Assembly: GCA_966211965.1 (NCBI GenBank)
Contig: CBIHON010000002.1
Coordinates: forward strand, 62,001 to 126,000
DNA: 64,000 nucleotides
Direction of reading: 5' to 3'
From: CBIHON01 sp966211965
Lineage (GTDB): Bacteria > Pseudomonadota > Gammaproteobacteria > Burkholderiales > Burkholderiaceae_D
Within the stretch, counting starts at the first letter, position 1, and every line of letters starts with the position of its first letter. Both the position numbers and the translations under genes were made by a program. The notes under the pieces were generated by a model. It was given only the letters and a program-made list of their open reading frames with translations. It had not been told where the DNA came from and searched no databases. Below are positions 49,623 through 59,030 of this stretch, piece after piece.

Positions 49623-49789
49623 ACGACTTTTGCGCAACAATACGATAATGGGGAAACGCGTTTTCTCTTGCTAGTTCAAACATTTATGTGCAGAATTTGA
49701 TTCAATTTGACAAGTGTTGTCACGTGTCTCTCTTTGCTGTGGCTGCATTATTATCCGCCTTCCGTTCTGCCACACTCACCGGACAAACC

Positions 49790-50893
49790 ATGAAAAAGTT
49801 TAGCACAGCCACCCGTCTTCTCGCATTTGCATCTTTTTTTGTGCCCTTGGTGGCCTCGGCTGCGCCGGCTGCGGGCAGTGCGCGCTGCGAATTTTTGGCC
49901 GATGCGCCGGACCAGCACGTGGTCGTAAAGGGCAATACGCTATGGGGTATTTCGGGAAAATTCCTGCAAAATCCCTGGTGCTGGCCGCAAGTTTGGGGCA
50001 TGAATCGCGAGCAAATCCGTGATCCGCACTGGATCTATCCGGGGCAGATCGTCTATTTCGACCGTGTGGCGGGACGTTTGCGTCTGGCCAATCCCACTGG
50101 GGGAAGCGGAGCGGGAACTACAGGGGATGGCAAGGTCAGCGGTGATGTCCGTCTCCATCCTCAACAGCGAATGCAGGGTTTGGGCCGCGAAGCGGTTCCT
50201 TCAATTCCGGCCGGAATAATCGAACCCTTCCTCTCGCAACCGCTGATTGTCGAAGATGATGAAATCAAGATTGCTCCACGCATCGTGGCAACCCAGGAGG
50301 GGCGTGTCTCTCTGGGTAAAGGTGACAAAGCATACGTTCTGGGCGATTTGGATGGCGGCACTTCCTTTCAGGTTTTCCGTCCCGGCACTCCTCTGAAAGA
50401 TCCGGCCACTAAGGCGGTGATCGGCTATGAGGCAGTATTTCTGGGTACTGTTAAGTTGGCCCGCGAGGGTGCCGAAGATGATGAGGCCCATATTTTTACC
50501 GTGGTCAATTCCAAGGAGGAAATGGGCGTCGGCGATCGTCTGCTTCCGGTAAAACCGACCCCATTTCTGAATTACATGCCACACCCGCCCGAACAACCGA
50601 TTGATGCCCGCATCGTATCGATTTATGGGGGTGTTTCACAAGCTGGCCAAAATCAGATCGTGACGATCAACCGTGGCAAGAACGAGGGGCTGGATATCGG
50701 CTCGGTGCTCGAACTCTATCGTTATGGCCAAGTTGTGGCTGATACCACCAATGGCAAAAAGCCAATCAAGCTGCCGGATGAGCAATACGGCACCTTGTTC
50801 ATTTTCCGTGTGTTCAATGCCATTTCCTATGGTTTGGTAATGCAAGTCCGGGATGCAGTGCAGATTGGCGATGTTGCCAAATCGCCGGAGTAA
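49790..50893 (+). CDS. LysM-domain exported protein
   Basis: A 367-residue protein with a signal peptide (cleavage near SAA/PAA, residue 26) and a LysM peptidoglycan-binding domain at about 45-95 (VVVKGNTLWGISGKFL, PWCWPQVWGMNREQIRDPHW). The rest, about 260 residues, is a conserved domain without known function (GYEAVFLGTVKLAREG, RIVSIYGGVSQAGQNQIVTI). The ATG at 49790 is chosen because the signal peptide starts there. The gene between def and dprA is a regular feature of betaproteobacteria. Probably cell-wall associated. Confidence 0.88.
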   Translation: MKKFSTATRLLAFASFFVPLVASAAPAAGSARCEFLADAPDQHVVVKGNTLWGISGKFLQNPWCWPQVWGMNREQIRDPHWIYPGQIVYFDRVAGRLRLANPTGGSGAGTTGDGKVSGDVRLHPQQRMQGLGREAVPSIPAGIIEPFLSQPLIVEDDEIKIAPRIVATQEGRVSLGKGDKAYVLGDLDGGTSFQVFRPGTPLKDPATKAVIGYEAVFLGTVKLAREGAEDDEAHIFTVVNSKEEMGVGDRLLPVKPTPFLNYMPHPPEQPIDARIVSIYGGVSQAGQNQIVTINRGKNEGLDIGSVLELYRYGQVVADTTNGKKPIKLPDEQYGTLFIFRVFNAISYGLVMQVRDAVQIGDVAKSPE

Positions 50894-50895
50894 GC

Positions 50896-52002
50896 TTGTC
50901 AGGTTCCGAAGCGCTGGCGGCTTGGATCCGGCTTGAGCAAACTGCCGGCGTAGGGGGCGAAACCGCGCGCAAGCTCTTGACCGCTTTCGGCTTGCCTGAA
51001 AACATCTTTGCCGCTGGTTATTCTGCCCTGCAAAAAGTGGTGTCGGAACGCATTGCGCAGGCGTTAGTCGCCCCTCTTTCCGATGCCACAGCAACCTTGA
51101 TTGACCGTACCATCGCTTGGGCTGGACAGCCAGGCAATCATGTTTTAACACTGGCCGACGCCGAATACCCGCAGGCATTGCTCGACATCCCCGATCCTCC
51201 AATCATGTTGTATGCCAAAGGCCGGCTTGATCTCTTGCAAAGTCCGGCATTGGCGGTGGTGGGTAGCCGCAACGCCACCACGCAAGGAATTGTCAATGCC
51301 GAAAAATTCTCTGAAGCTTTAAGCCAAGCCGGGTTGACCATTGTCTCCGGAATGGCTTTGGGGATCGATGCGGCTGCTCATCAAGGCGCGTTGCGGGCGG
51401 CTGGCGGCTCCACCATTGCCGTGATTGGCACCGGTGCCGACATTGTTTATCCTGCACGCAACCGTACTTTGGCCCATCAGATAGCGGAAGCAGGTTGTAT
51501 CGTCAGTGAATACTCGCTCGGTACACCTGCTGTCGCAGCCAATTTTCCGCGTCGCAACCGTATTATCAGCGGCCTCGCACGGGGGGTACTGGTGATCGAG
51601 GCGGCCGCAGCATCAGGATCGTTGATCACCGCGCGCATGGCTTCCGAGCAGGGGCGGGACGTATTTGCGATTCCCGGCTCGATCCATTCCCCGTTGTCCA
51701 AAGGCTGCCATCAATTGATCAAACAAGGGGCCAAACTGGTCGAGTCGGCTCAGGATATTCTGGAAGAATTGAAATATTGCGCAAGCGGGAGGGCGGTTTC
51801 TCCAGCGGAGGCAGCGCCGAGTCCGACCGACCCTGTGGCAAAACGATTATTGGACGTACTTGGTTTCGACCCCATGGATACTGAGGTATTGGCGAGGCGT
51901 ACCGGTCTCGACGCGGCAGCATTGAATGCACATTTGCTCATGCTGGAAATGGCGGGTTTGCTGGAAATGCTGCCAGGTGGTAATTGCAGGCGTCTCATGT
52001 AG
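50896..52002 (+). CDS. dprA: DNA processing protein A
   Basis: A 368-residue protein that loads RecA on incoming single-stranded DNA during natural transformation. The Rossmann-like core contains VGSRNATTQG, SGMALGIDAAAHQGAL and FPRRNRIISGLARGVLVIEA; a C-terminal winged-helix (ILEELKYC... DVLGFDPMDTEVLARRTGLD) follows. Translation begins at a TTG two bases after the LysM gene stop. Presence is usual even in bacteria not known to be competent. Confidence 0.94.
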   Translation: MSGSEALAAWIRLEQTAGVGGETARKLLTAFGLPENIFAAGYSALQKVVSERIAQALVAPLSDATATLIDRTIAWAGQPGNHVLTLADAEYPQALLDIPDPPIMLYAKGRLDLLQSPALAVVGSRNATTQGIVNAEKFSEALSQAGLTIVSGMALGIDAAAHQGALRAAGGSTIAVIGTGADIVYPARNRTLAHQIAEAGCIVSEYSLGTPAVAANFPRRNRIISGLARGVLVIEAAAASGSLITARMASEQGRDVFAIPGSIHSPLSKGCHQLIKQGAKLVESAQDILEELKYCASGRAVSPAEAAPSPTDPVAKRLLDVLGFDPMDTEVLARRTGLDAAALNAHLLMLEMAGLLEMLPGGNCRRLM

Positions 52003-52223
52003 ATAGTACGCTTTTGGTCCACACGCTTTTCAGGTATTCTATTCAGACGTGGCGATAGGTTTGGTACTTGGGCAGTCTGCCTAAGTGCATTTCGATTCCT
52101 GCAAAAAACTGTTTCGCGCCAGAAAGTGCGCCTCGGTAACAGTGTGATTTTTCTACAACTCTCAGTGCAGACGGCGTGGCGCAAAAGCTTGTGCCGCCAT
52201 GACCTTCACGCTACAGTAAAGCC

Positions 52224-52700
52224 ATGTTTGACGTCCTTGTTTATCTTTACGAAACCTACTATCGTCCCGATGCCTGCCCTGATTCGGCAGCATTGGCAAA
52301 GAAACTGTCGGCGGTCGGCTTTGAAGAAGAAGAGATCTCCAAGGCTTTGGGATGGCTGACTGATCTGGCGGAAGCAACGCATGAGTTGTCCGACCAATAT
52401 CCCCAGCAAACCGCTTTTTCCTTCGGCACGCGAATCTATGTGGCGAGCGAACTCGATACGCTTGGCACGGCCGCGATAGGATTCGTTCAGTTTCTGGAGT
52501 CGGCCAAGGTGATCAACCCAATTCAGCGCGAGATCGTGATCGAGCGTGCCTTGGCTGCAAGCGAAGTGCCGATTACGCTCGACAAGCTGAAGGTGATCGT
52601 GCTGATGGTATTGTGGAGCCAAGGCCAGGAGCCGGATGGGCTCATGTTTGACGAGTTGTTCGTGGATGAAGACGAGGCAGAGCCTCGGTTGCTTCACTAA
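52224..52700 (+). CDS. smg: Smg family protein (DUF494)
   Basis: A 158-residue acidic protein of the Smg/DUF494 family, which in E. coli lies next to dprA, def and fmt as it does here. Typical segments are MFDVLVYLYETYY at the start and FSFGTRIYVASELDTLGTAA in the middle, with KLKVIVLMVLWSQGQEPDGL near the C-terminus. Molecular function is not established. The family call is secure. Confidence 0.94.
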   Translation: MFDVLVYLYETYYRPDACPDSAALAKKLSAVGFEEEEISKALGWLTDLAEATHELSDQYPQQTAFSFGTRIYVASELDTLGTAAIGFVQFLESAKVINPIQREIVIERALAASEVPITLDKLKVIVLMVLWSQGQEPDGLMFDELFVDEDEAEPRLLH

Positions 52701-53159
52701 CCACATTCCCGGCCTGCTGCCTCGCGAGAGGCGCGTGAGCGTTGTAATTTGGCAGTAATTTCCAAGCCTGAATCTGCAAATCCCCGATCTTAATCAATCT
52801 GATTTTTGGTTGATTTTGCGCCCAATCTTTATGCTTTGGACCTTTATTGGATGAGGTAGGGGCAATCTTCGTCAAATTTTCCCCTGCTTTTTATATGAAG
52901 CACTGCCTTTTAAGCTTAACAGGGAGGAAAGTCTGGCTATACAGGAAAATTCCGCTCGTTCGAGCAGTTTTTGCCAAGATCTTGGCAAAAATCGTACGGA
53001 TATTGATTGAAGCACTTTCACTTTTTCACTCAACTCTTTAAACAAAATCGCCTAGGGGATTTTCTCTAAGTGCGGCAGACTCCAAGGTAAGCCCTATACT
53101 ATGCGCCGTACTATGCTTTATATTGCATGTTTTGCTGCCCACCTTTCGAGACACTATTT
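52701..53159. other. Gap between smg and topB
   Basis: No supported gene in these 459 bases; a 64-codon frame at 52847-53041 has no recognisable features. The stretch is AT-rich compared with its surroundings and contains the palindrome at 52968-52991. No clear promoter for topB can be singled out. Confidence 0.45.
52968..52991. repeat. Perfect 24-base palindrome
   Basis: The halves TTTTTGCCAAGA and TCTTGGCAAAAA are exact reverse complements with no loop. It could bind a dimeric regulator upstream of topB or form a terminator for smg on either strand (A-run before, T-run after on the opposite strand). Confidence 0.7.
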
Positions 53160-55769
53160 ATGACCAAGACTCTCATCATCGCCGAGAAGCCCTCTGTCGC
53201 GAACGATATCGCGAAGACGCTCGGCGGCTTTACCAAGCACGATGAGTACTTCGAATCCGACGAGTACGTGTTGTCGTCCGCCGTCGGCCATCTGCTTGAA
53301 ATCACCGTACCAGAGGAATACGACGTCAAGCGAGGCAAATGGTCGTTTGCCCACTTGCCGATGATCCCGCCGCACTTTGCGCTGAACCCGATCGCCAAGA
53401 CCGAAGCGCGCCTCAAGGTGTTGAATAAGCTGATCAAACGCAAGGATGTGACCGGCCTGATCAATGCCTGCGACGCCGGACGTGAGGGCGAGCTGATTTT
53501 CCGCCTCATTGCGCAGCATGCGAAGGCCAAGCAGCCGATCAAGCGCCTGTGGTTGCAATCGATGACTCCTAGCGCGATTCGGGAAGCCTTCGGGCACCTG
53601 CGCGATGACAAGGAAATGCTGCCGCTGGCGGATGCCGCACGCTGCCGCAGCGAGGCCGACTGGCTGATCGGTATCAATGGCACCCGCGCGATGACCGCCT
53701 TCAATTCGAAAGAAGGCGGGTTTTATCTGACCACCGTCGGCCGGGTGCAGACGCCGACGCTGTCAATCGTGGTTGAGCGCGAAGAAAAAATCAAGAATTT
53801 TGTGCCGCGCGACTACTGGGAGGTGCGTGCCGAATTTATTTGCGCTGCTGGAGTTTACGAAGGCCGCTGGCTGGATACCAAGCACAAGAAAGACGAAACC
53901 GATCCCGAGAAGAAGGCTGAACGCCTGTGGAGCAAGGCCGCGGCAGAATCAATCGTTGCCGCTTGCCGCGGCAAGCAAGGCAATGTCACCGAAGAATCCA
54001 AGCCGACTACCTCGATGGCGCCGGCGCTGTTCGACTTGACCAGCCTACAGCGCGAAGCCAATGCACGCTTTGGCTTCTCCGCGAAAAACACCTTGGGCTT
54101 GGCGCAGGCGCTGTACGAAAAGCATAAGGTTCTGACTTATCCGCGTACCGATTCGCGTCATCTGCCGGAAGATTACCTGAACACGGTCAAGAAGACCCTG
54201 GAAACGATATCGGAGAACAATAACTACCAACAGTTCGCGGCGCAAATTCTGAACAAGAATTGGGTCAAACCGAACAAGCGTATTTTCGATAATGCGAAAA
54301 TCAGCGATCACTTCGCCATTATTCCGACCACGCAAGTCCCCAAGGGCTTGTCCGAGCCGGAGCAAAAACTGTACGACTTGGTGACGCGTCGCTTCATGGC
54401 GATCTTTTTCCCGGCTGCTGAGTTTCAGGTTACGACGCGTTATACCGAGGTCTCTGGCCACCAGTTCAAGACCGAGGGCAAGGTCATGACCAATCCAGGC
54501 TGGCTTGCCGTGTATGGCAAGGATGTGGTGGACGACAAGGGCCCGGAAAACAGCGGTTCCCTGGTTCCGGTTGCGAAAGGCGAAAAAGTCCAAACCGAGA
54601 AAGTCATTGCGGTCGGTTTGGTCACCAAACCTCCCGCACGCTATTCGGAAGCGACGCTGCTCTCGGCAATGGAGGGGGCAGGTAAATTGATCGATGATGA
54701 GGAATTGCGCGATGCCATGGCCGGTAAAGGTCTCGGTACGCCGGCTACACGCGCTGCCATCATCGAAGGTTTGCTGAATGAGAAATACCTTCTGCGCGAA
54801 GGCCGTGAAATCATGCCGACCGCCAAGGCGTTTCAATTGATGACCTTGTTACGCGGGTTAGGAGTAAATGAACTGACCGCGCCGGAATTGACCGGTGAAT
54901 GGGAATACAAGCTCTCTCAAATGGAACGGGGTAAGATCAGCCGTGAAGAATTCATGCGCGAAATCGCGCAAATGACTCAAATCATCGTCAAACGTGCCAA
55001 GGAGTACGATAACGACACTATTCCTGGCGACTATGCGACCTTGAAAACACCCTGCCCGAACTGTGGTGGGGTGGTAAAGGAAAACTATCGGCGTTTCGGC
55101 TGTACCAAGTGCGATTTCTCGATGAGCAAGACGCCGGGCAGCCGCCAGTTCGAAGTTGCGGAGGTCGAAGAGTTGCTGGCCAATCGCACTATTGGGCCGT
55201 TGCAAGGCTTCCGCTCCAAGATGGGCAGGCCATTCGCGGCGATTCTGAAAATTTCGCGCGATGAAGAGATCAATAACTTCAAGCTCGAATTCGATTTTGG
55301 CCAGAATGACGAGGAAGGGGAAAACGGCGAGGGTGTCGATTTCGCTGGGCAGAGTGCGCTTGGCGCATGTCCGAAATGCGGGAGTGGCGTATATGAAATG
55401 GGCCTTTCCTACGTTTGTGAGAAAAGTGTCACTAAGCCCAAGGCTTGCGATTTTCGCAGTGGCAGGATCATTCTGCAGCAGGAGATTTTGCCGGAGCAAA
55501 TGGCAAAATTGCTAAACGACGGCAAGACCGATTTGCTGCCGGGCTTTATTTCGCAGCGTACGCGCCGTCCTTTCAAGGCTTTCCTGGTGAAGGGCAAGGA
55601 CGGCAAGGTCAGCTTCGAATTCGAGGAGCGCAAGGCCAAGCCGCCGACAAAGGGCAAAGCCGCCAAAAATGAAGAGGCGGTGGAAAATACAGAGCAAGCT
55701 ACGGCTGTAAAAACTCCGCCCAAAAAAGCTGCGGTAAGGAAGGCTGCCACGAAGAAAATGGCTGCTTAA
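53160..55769 (+). CDS. topB: DNA topoisomerase III
   Basis: An 869-residue type IA topoisomerase that resolves recombination and replication intermediates. The TOPRIM domain opens with TLIIAEKPSVA and has CDAGREGELIF; the catalytic tyrosine lies in LTYPRTDSR. After the toroidal core come cysteine-rich zinc modules (CPNCGGVVKENYRRFGCTKC; a second from CPKCGSG) and repeated topo-C-terminal units, then a lysine/alanine-rich tail (residues about 835-869). Longer than E. coli TopB (653) because of these C-terminal repeats, as is common in betaproteobacteria. Confidence 0.94.
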   Translation: MTKTLIIAEKPSVANDIAKTLGGFTKHDEYFESDEYVLSSAVGHLLEITVPEEYDVKRGKWSFAHLPMIPPHFALNPIAKTEARLKVLNKLIKRKDVTGLINACDAGREGELIFRLIAQHAKAKQPIKRLWLQSMTPSAIREAFGHLRDDKEMLPLADAARCRSEADWLIGINGTRAMTAFNSKEGGFYLTTVGRVQTPTLSIVVEREEKIKNFVPRDYWEVRAEFICAAGVYEGRWLDTKHKKDETDPEKKAERLWSKAAAESIVAACRGKQGNVTEESKPTTSMAPALFDLTSLQREANARFGFSAKNTLGLAQALYEKHKVLTYPRTDSRHLPEDYLNTVKKTLETISENNNYQQFAAQILNKNWVKPNKRIFDNAKISDHFAIIPTTQVPKGLSEPEQKLYDLVTRRFMAIFFPAAEFQVTTRYTEVSGHQFKTEGKVMTNPGWLAVYGKDVVDDKGPENSGSLVPVAKGEKVQTEKVIAVGLVTKPPARYSEATLLSAMEGAGKLIDDEELRDAMAGKGLGTPATRAAIIEGLLNEKYLLREGREIMPTAKAFQLMTLLRGLGVNELTAPELTGEWEYKLSQMERGKISREEFMREIAQMTQIIVKRAKEYDNDTIPGDYATLKTPCPNCGGVVKENYRRFGCTKCDFSMSKTPGSRQFEVAEVEELLANRTIGPLQGFRSKMGRPFAAILKISRDEEINNFKLEFDFGQNDEEGENGEGVDFAGQSALGACPKCGSGVYEMGLSYVCEKSVTKPKACDFRSGRIILQQEILPEQMAKLLNDGKTDLLPGFISQRTRRPFKAFLVKGKDGKVSFEFEERKAKPPTKGKAAKNEEAVENTEQATAVKTPPKKAAVRKAATKKMAA

Positions 55770-55812
55770 ACCCGGATTCGGTTGTAAAAACACCTTTCTA
55801 CAGGAGCTTTTA

Positions 55813-56157
55813 ATGGATGAAATCATTCAAGCCGGTCCGACTCAGGATGAACGCAACTTGGCAATGCTGGCGCATCTGCTGGGGATATTCACCGGCTTTA
55901 TTGGTGCACTGGTTATCTGGCTGATCAAGAAGGATGAATCGCGTTTTGTTGCCGAAGAGGCGAAGGAGGCATTGAATTTTCAAATCACGATGGGTATTGC
56001 CTTTGTTGTCGCATGGGCATTGGCCTTTATCTTGATTGGATTTTTTTTAATTCCCGTATTGTTCATAGCGAATTTTATTTTTTGTATCCTGGCTGCAGTT
56101 TCGGCATCGAAGGGAAATCCCTATAAATATCCGGTCGCAATTCGCTTGGTGAGCTGA
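55813..56157 (+). CDS. DUF4870 small membrane protein
   Basis: A 114-residue inner-membrane protein with three hydrophobic segments (about 18-36, 62-90, 92-105). The DUF4870 core is visible: NLAMLAHLLGIFTGFIGALV and EAKEALNFQITMGI. CAGGAG lies upstream of the ATG, 43 bases after topB. Function unknown; the family resembles Tic20-like small membrane proteins. The C-terminus ends in NPYKYPVAIRLVS, as usual. Confidence 0.9.
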   Translation: MDEIIQAGPTQDERNLAMLAHLLGIFTGFIGALVIWLIKKDESRFVAEEAKEALNFQITMGIAFVVAWALAFILIGFFLIPVLFIANFIFCILAAVSASKGNPYKYPVAIRLVS

Positions 56158-56333
56158 GTAACTTTTTAAGGTGAACAAGGTGGGGAAGTAAATCTCGAAA
56201 TGCTTGCTCGCGTTGTTTCACTGTCGCGTTGTTTTACTGAATTAACGCATTTTCCGTAAAAGGCGGGGTGATGTGAAGGCAAGTCCGGTGCCATAGAGGC
56301 AAGAGCAAGCGCGGAGCAGGAGTTTATTAATGT

Positions 56334-56366
56334 AAAAAAACCTGGCATGATGTGCCAGGTTTTTTT
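56334..56366. terminator. Bidirectional intrinsic terminator
   Basis: An A-run, the stem CCTGGCA/TGCCAGG with loop TGATG, and a T-run of seven. It ends both the plus-strand transcript from the topB/DUF4870 side and the minus-strand FlgO-like operon. Confidence 0.88.
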
Positions 56367-56384
56367 ATGAGCCAAGCTGACAGA

Positions 56385-56951
56385 TCAGCGGCGTCCTAAC
56401 AACGAACGCACCATCTTGTTCATTGGAACGGCATAATCATGGGACGCTAGGACAATATTGTCGGTTGGCCGGATTACCTTCAGATTGACGAACACGAAAC
56501 GATCACTTTCGGCATAGGTTCCGACGATCACGGCTTGTGCCTTGTGATTCTGGGCCAGCTGCTGGATTTCTCTGGTCAGCATTAGTTCGCCGACATTCTG
56601 CTTCACGTAGACATTCTCGCGAAACTTCATTTCGATCATCTTGTAGCCGCGGCGGGAGAATTGGCCGGCAATCTGTTCGGTTACCATGCGGCCCAATGCA
56701 GATGATTCTTCCAGCGCGTTGATGTTGACGATCGTAGCCGCGATCAGTGGGCGCTCAATTTCGAGGCCACGAGCTTGTGCTTGGTTTAGCAGCGCATTGG
56801 CAGCAGCGTAATTGGTCGGAATAAATTCATTGGAGGTTGCTTCTTCCCACGTCGGAATCGAGGTGTTCGAGGTGGTAGTACGCTGCAGCGGGAACTCCGA
56901 GCATCCACTCAGCAGCAGCGCCGGAAATAAAAGATAGAAGTAAGACTTCAT
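56385..56951 (-). CDS. FlgO-like lipoprotein
   Basis: A 188-residue lipoprotein with lipobox LLLSGC at residues 13-18 and a FlgO domain (LIAATIVNINALEESSALGR, VTEQIAGQFSRRGYKMIEMK). In Vibrio, FlgO is an outer-membrane flagellar lipoprotein, but no flagellar gene is near, so a broader envelope role is likely. It follows another lipoprotein gene by one base, forming a two-gene operon that ends at the terminator at 56334. Confidence 0.82.
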   Translation of the reverse strand: MKSYFYLLFPALLLSGCSEFPLQRTTTSNTSIPTWEEATSNEFIPTNYAAANALLNQAQARGLEIERPLIAATIVNINALEESSALGRMVTEQIAGQFSRRGYKMIEMKFRENVYVKQNVGELMLTREIQQLAQNHKAQAVIVGTYAESDRFVFVNLKVIRPTDNIVLASHDYAVPMNKMVRSLLGRR

Positions 56952-56952
56952 A

Positions 56953-57636
56953 TTAGGCTCCCCCTGTCAGCTTGATTGTCTTGTCCAGGGGAATCGGCGT
57001 ATAGATGCGATTATCAGGATCGGCGATATAGTAGACATCGGTGCGGCGCGCGATGTATTGCAGGCTATTGGTCGCCGAAGTTGTGATGATCAGTTCATAT
57101 TGCGGGGTATTGCCGTGAGAATACTCTCGCTCAATCCAGTTGTTCCAATCCAGCGCGCCGGTAACGCCCAGAACGCCGACGGCAGCATTGCTGGTGCTTG
57201 ACATATGCAAGCCGTTAACGGCCATTAAGCCGGCTGCGATTGCGGTTGAGCTGACAAAGCGCGCATCCTGATGGCGATTGGGAGCAAATTTAACCAGCTG
57301 TGTTTCAATGTCGATTACCAGAGCCCGGGTGTCGCCGTTCTTGCTGACCCGTACACCCTTGTTGACCAATGCACTGAGGAACTGGTTATAAAAGGCTTTG
57401 GTGAATTCGGTATCTTGCTGCGGCTTGGCAATGAACAAAATTTCATCCTTGCCGAGGCTGTTTTTGATCTGCTCAGCAACATCATTGGCAATTACATCCC
57501 AATGCGCGCCTGCTTGCAGTTTTTTTTGCTTCAATACGGAGAAGCTGGTTGGCCGAGGAACCTCGCTGTATTCAGTTGCACAGCCCGCCAGGAAAATTGC
57601 AGCCATGCCGGCTCCAGCTAATAGTGTTTTCCTCAT
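56953..57636 (-). CDS. Lipoprotein of unknown function, partner of the FlgO-like protein
   Basis: A 227-residue lipoprotein with lipobox IFLAGC (residues 14-19). The body contains AEQIKNSLGKDEILFIAKPQ and ISTSNAAVGVLG-like glycine-rich sequence around residue 150, then an extended beta-rich end. No firm family is recognised. It is the first gene of the operon with the FlgO-like gene, so the two probably act together at the outer membrane. Start ATG at 57636. Confidence 0.8.
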   Translation of the reverse strand: MRKTLLAGAGMAAIFLAGCATEYSEVPRPTSFSVLKQKKLQAGAHWDVIANDVAEQIKNSLGKDEILFIAKPQQDTEFTKAFYNQFLSALVNKGVRVSKNGDTRALVIDIETQLVKFAPNRHQDARFVSSTAIAAGLMAVNGLHMSSTSNAAVGVLGVTGALDWNNWIEREYSHGNTPQYELIITTSATNSLQYIARRTDVYYIADPDNRIYTPIPLDKTIKLTGGA

Positions 57637-57995
57637 TTCCTCGCCTCATTAGAATTTTTGTGCAATTAAATTGCCGGCCAAAAACCTTGGGTTCAACTCC
57701 AGAAGATGCTGCAAATTATGCCGCAGCGAAACGTATTTTTTTGCAAAGAATACCTCAATAAATTCTATGAATCAAATATTTATCGTTGCTTTGTCAGGTA
57801 TTACAACAGGTGCGGGAACTTGAGGTCCTGGCACTTTTTCTGAAAAGCCTTTTAAGAGGTCGCATATAGGCGAAATGATGAGGCAGAGGGGCTTTCGTCC
57901 AAAGCAAGCCCACATGCGCCTTGATTCTTTTGAGAGCCGCCTATTAGTTAAAAAATTACAACACCTTTAACGCTTTGCCGATGTGCCTCTGATGA
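57637..57995. other. Gap between lipoprotein operon and cation efflux gene
   Basis: No supported gene in 359 bases. The segment is AT-rich and presumably contains the lipoprotein operon promoter on the minus strand. No notable repeat is visible. Confidence 0.45.
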
Positions 57996-58916
57996 TCAGT
58001 CTCTGCCAGCGTCGAAATCCGGTTCGAAAAAACACCATTTCGCCTGCGGCCAGCGTTCCTGTATGCTCGCCTCGACCACGTTGATGGCTTCCACCAGTGC
58101 GACATCGGATGCTTGCGGGAGCATTTTGGCTTGTACTGCAATCATTAATTGTTCGCCCCATTGCAGCGTGATCAGATGAATCACATGCTCGACCTCGGGC
58201 CGTGCCTCGATATGCGCTTTGATGGCGGCATGGGTTTCCGGCGCGGCTGATTCGCCGGTGATCATTGCTTTTACTTCGCGTGTTACAAACACGGCGACCA
58301 CCATCAGTAACACCCCCACGGCAATTGAGCCTGCGGCATCCCAGGCCGGGTTGCCGGTGACTACTGCCATGATTACCGCCAGGAACGCAATCCCCAGACC
58401 CAACAGCGCGGCAATGTCCTCGCCTGCCACCACCATCAATTCCGATTGCCGGGTTTCACGGAACCACTGGAAGAAAGGTATACCCTTGGATATCTTGCGG
58501 ATCTCCTGCATTGCTCCGTATAAGGAAAAACCTTCCAGCACGACTGAAATTCCCAACACCAGCAAGGCGACAGTCGGGCTATGCAAAGGCTCGGGGTGAG
58601 TGAAATGCTTGATCCCTTCCATCACGGAGAATGCACCGCCGACGAAGAACAGCAGGAGCGCCACCATCATCGCCCAGAAATAGACCACTCGGCCATAGCC
58701 CATGGGATGCGATTCGTCCGCTGGCTTTTGTGCCTGTCGCAATCCCACCAGCAAAAAGATCTGATTCGTGCAATCGGCCAGCGAATGCGTCGCTTCGGCC
58801 AGCATTGCGCCAGATCCGGTAAACAATGCCGCTGCGAATTTTGCTAGCGCAATGCCGCCATTGGCTCCTAGTGCGTAATAGATTGCCTTGGTGGAACCTT
58901 CATTGTGAGAAGACAT
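57996..58916 (-). CDS. Cation diffusion facilitator family transporter
   Basis: A 306-residue inner-membrane metal/proton antiporter of the CDF family. About five to six helices occupy residues 10-205; the first metal-site helix has EATHSLADCTNQ (H-x3-D) and the fifth VVAGEDIAALLGLGIAF, here with E-D in place of the common H-x3-D. A cytoplasmic C-terminal domain follows (IEARPEVEHVIHLITLQWGE). The start at 58916 (MSSHNEGSTKAIYY) is chosen by family N-terminus; 58949 is possible. The metal cannot be told. Confidence 0.87.
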   Translation of the reverse strand: MSSHNEGSTKAIYYALGANGGIALAKFAAALFTGSGAMLAEATHSLADCTNQIFLLVGLRQAQKPADESHPMGYGRVVYFWAMMVALLLFFVGGAFSVMEGIKHFTHPEPLHSPTVALLVLGISVVLEGFSLYGAMQEIRKISKGIPFFQWFRETRQSELMVVAGEDIAALLGLGIAFLAVIMAVVTGNPAWDAAGSIAVGVLLMVVAVFVTREVKAMITGESAAPETHAAIKAHIEARPEVEHVIHLITLQWGEQLMIAVQAKMLPQASDVALVEAINVVEASIQERWPQAKWCFFEPDFDAGRD

Positions 58917-59030
58917 GGATTGGTGATATGGAAATAAAGTTGTCACCATAACGGCTTCATCTTTACAACGCAAGTATCGGGCACTTGCAGAAGCGAAAAA
59001 TTGCGGTATTCCGTTATGCTCGACGAAGTG

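Noticed and set aside
52847..53041. 64-codon frame before topB
   Set aside because: No ribosome-binding site, no recognisable domain, and it spans the perfect palindrome.
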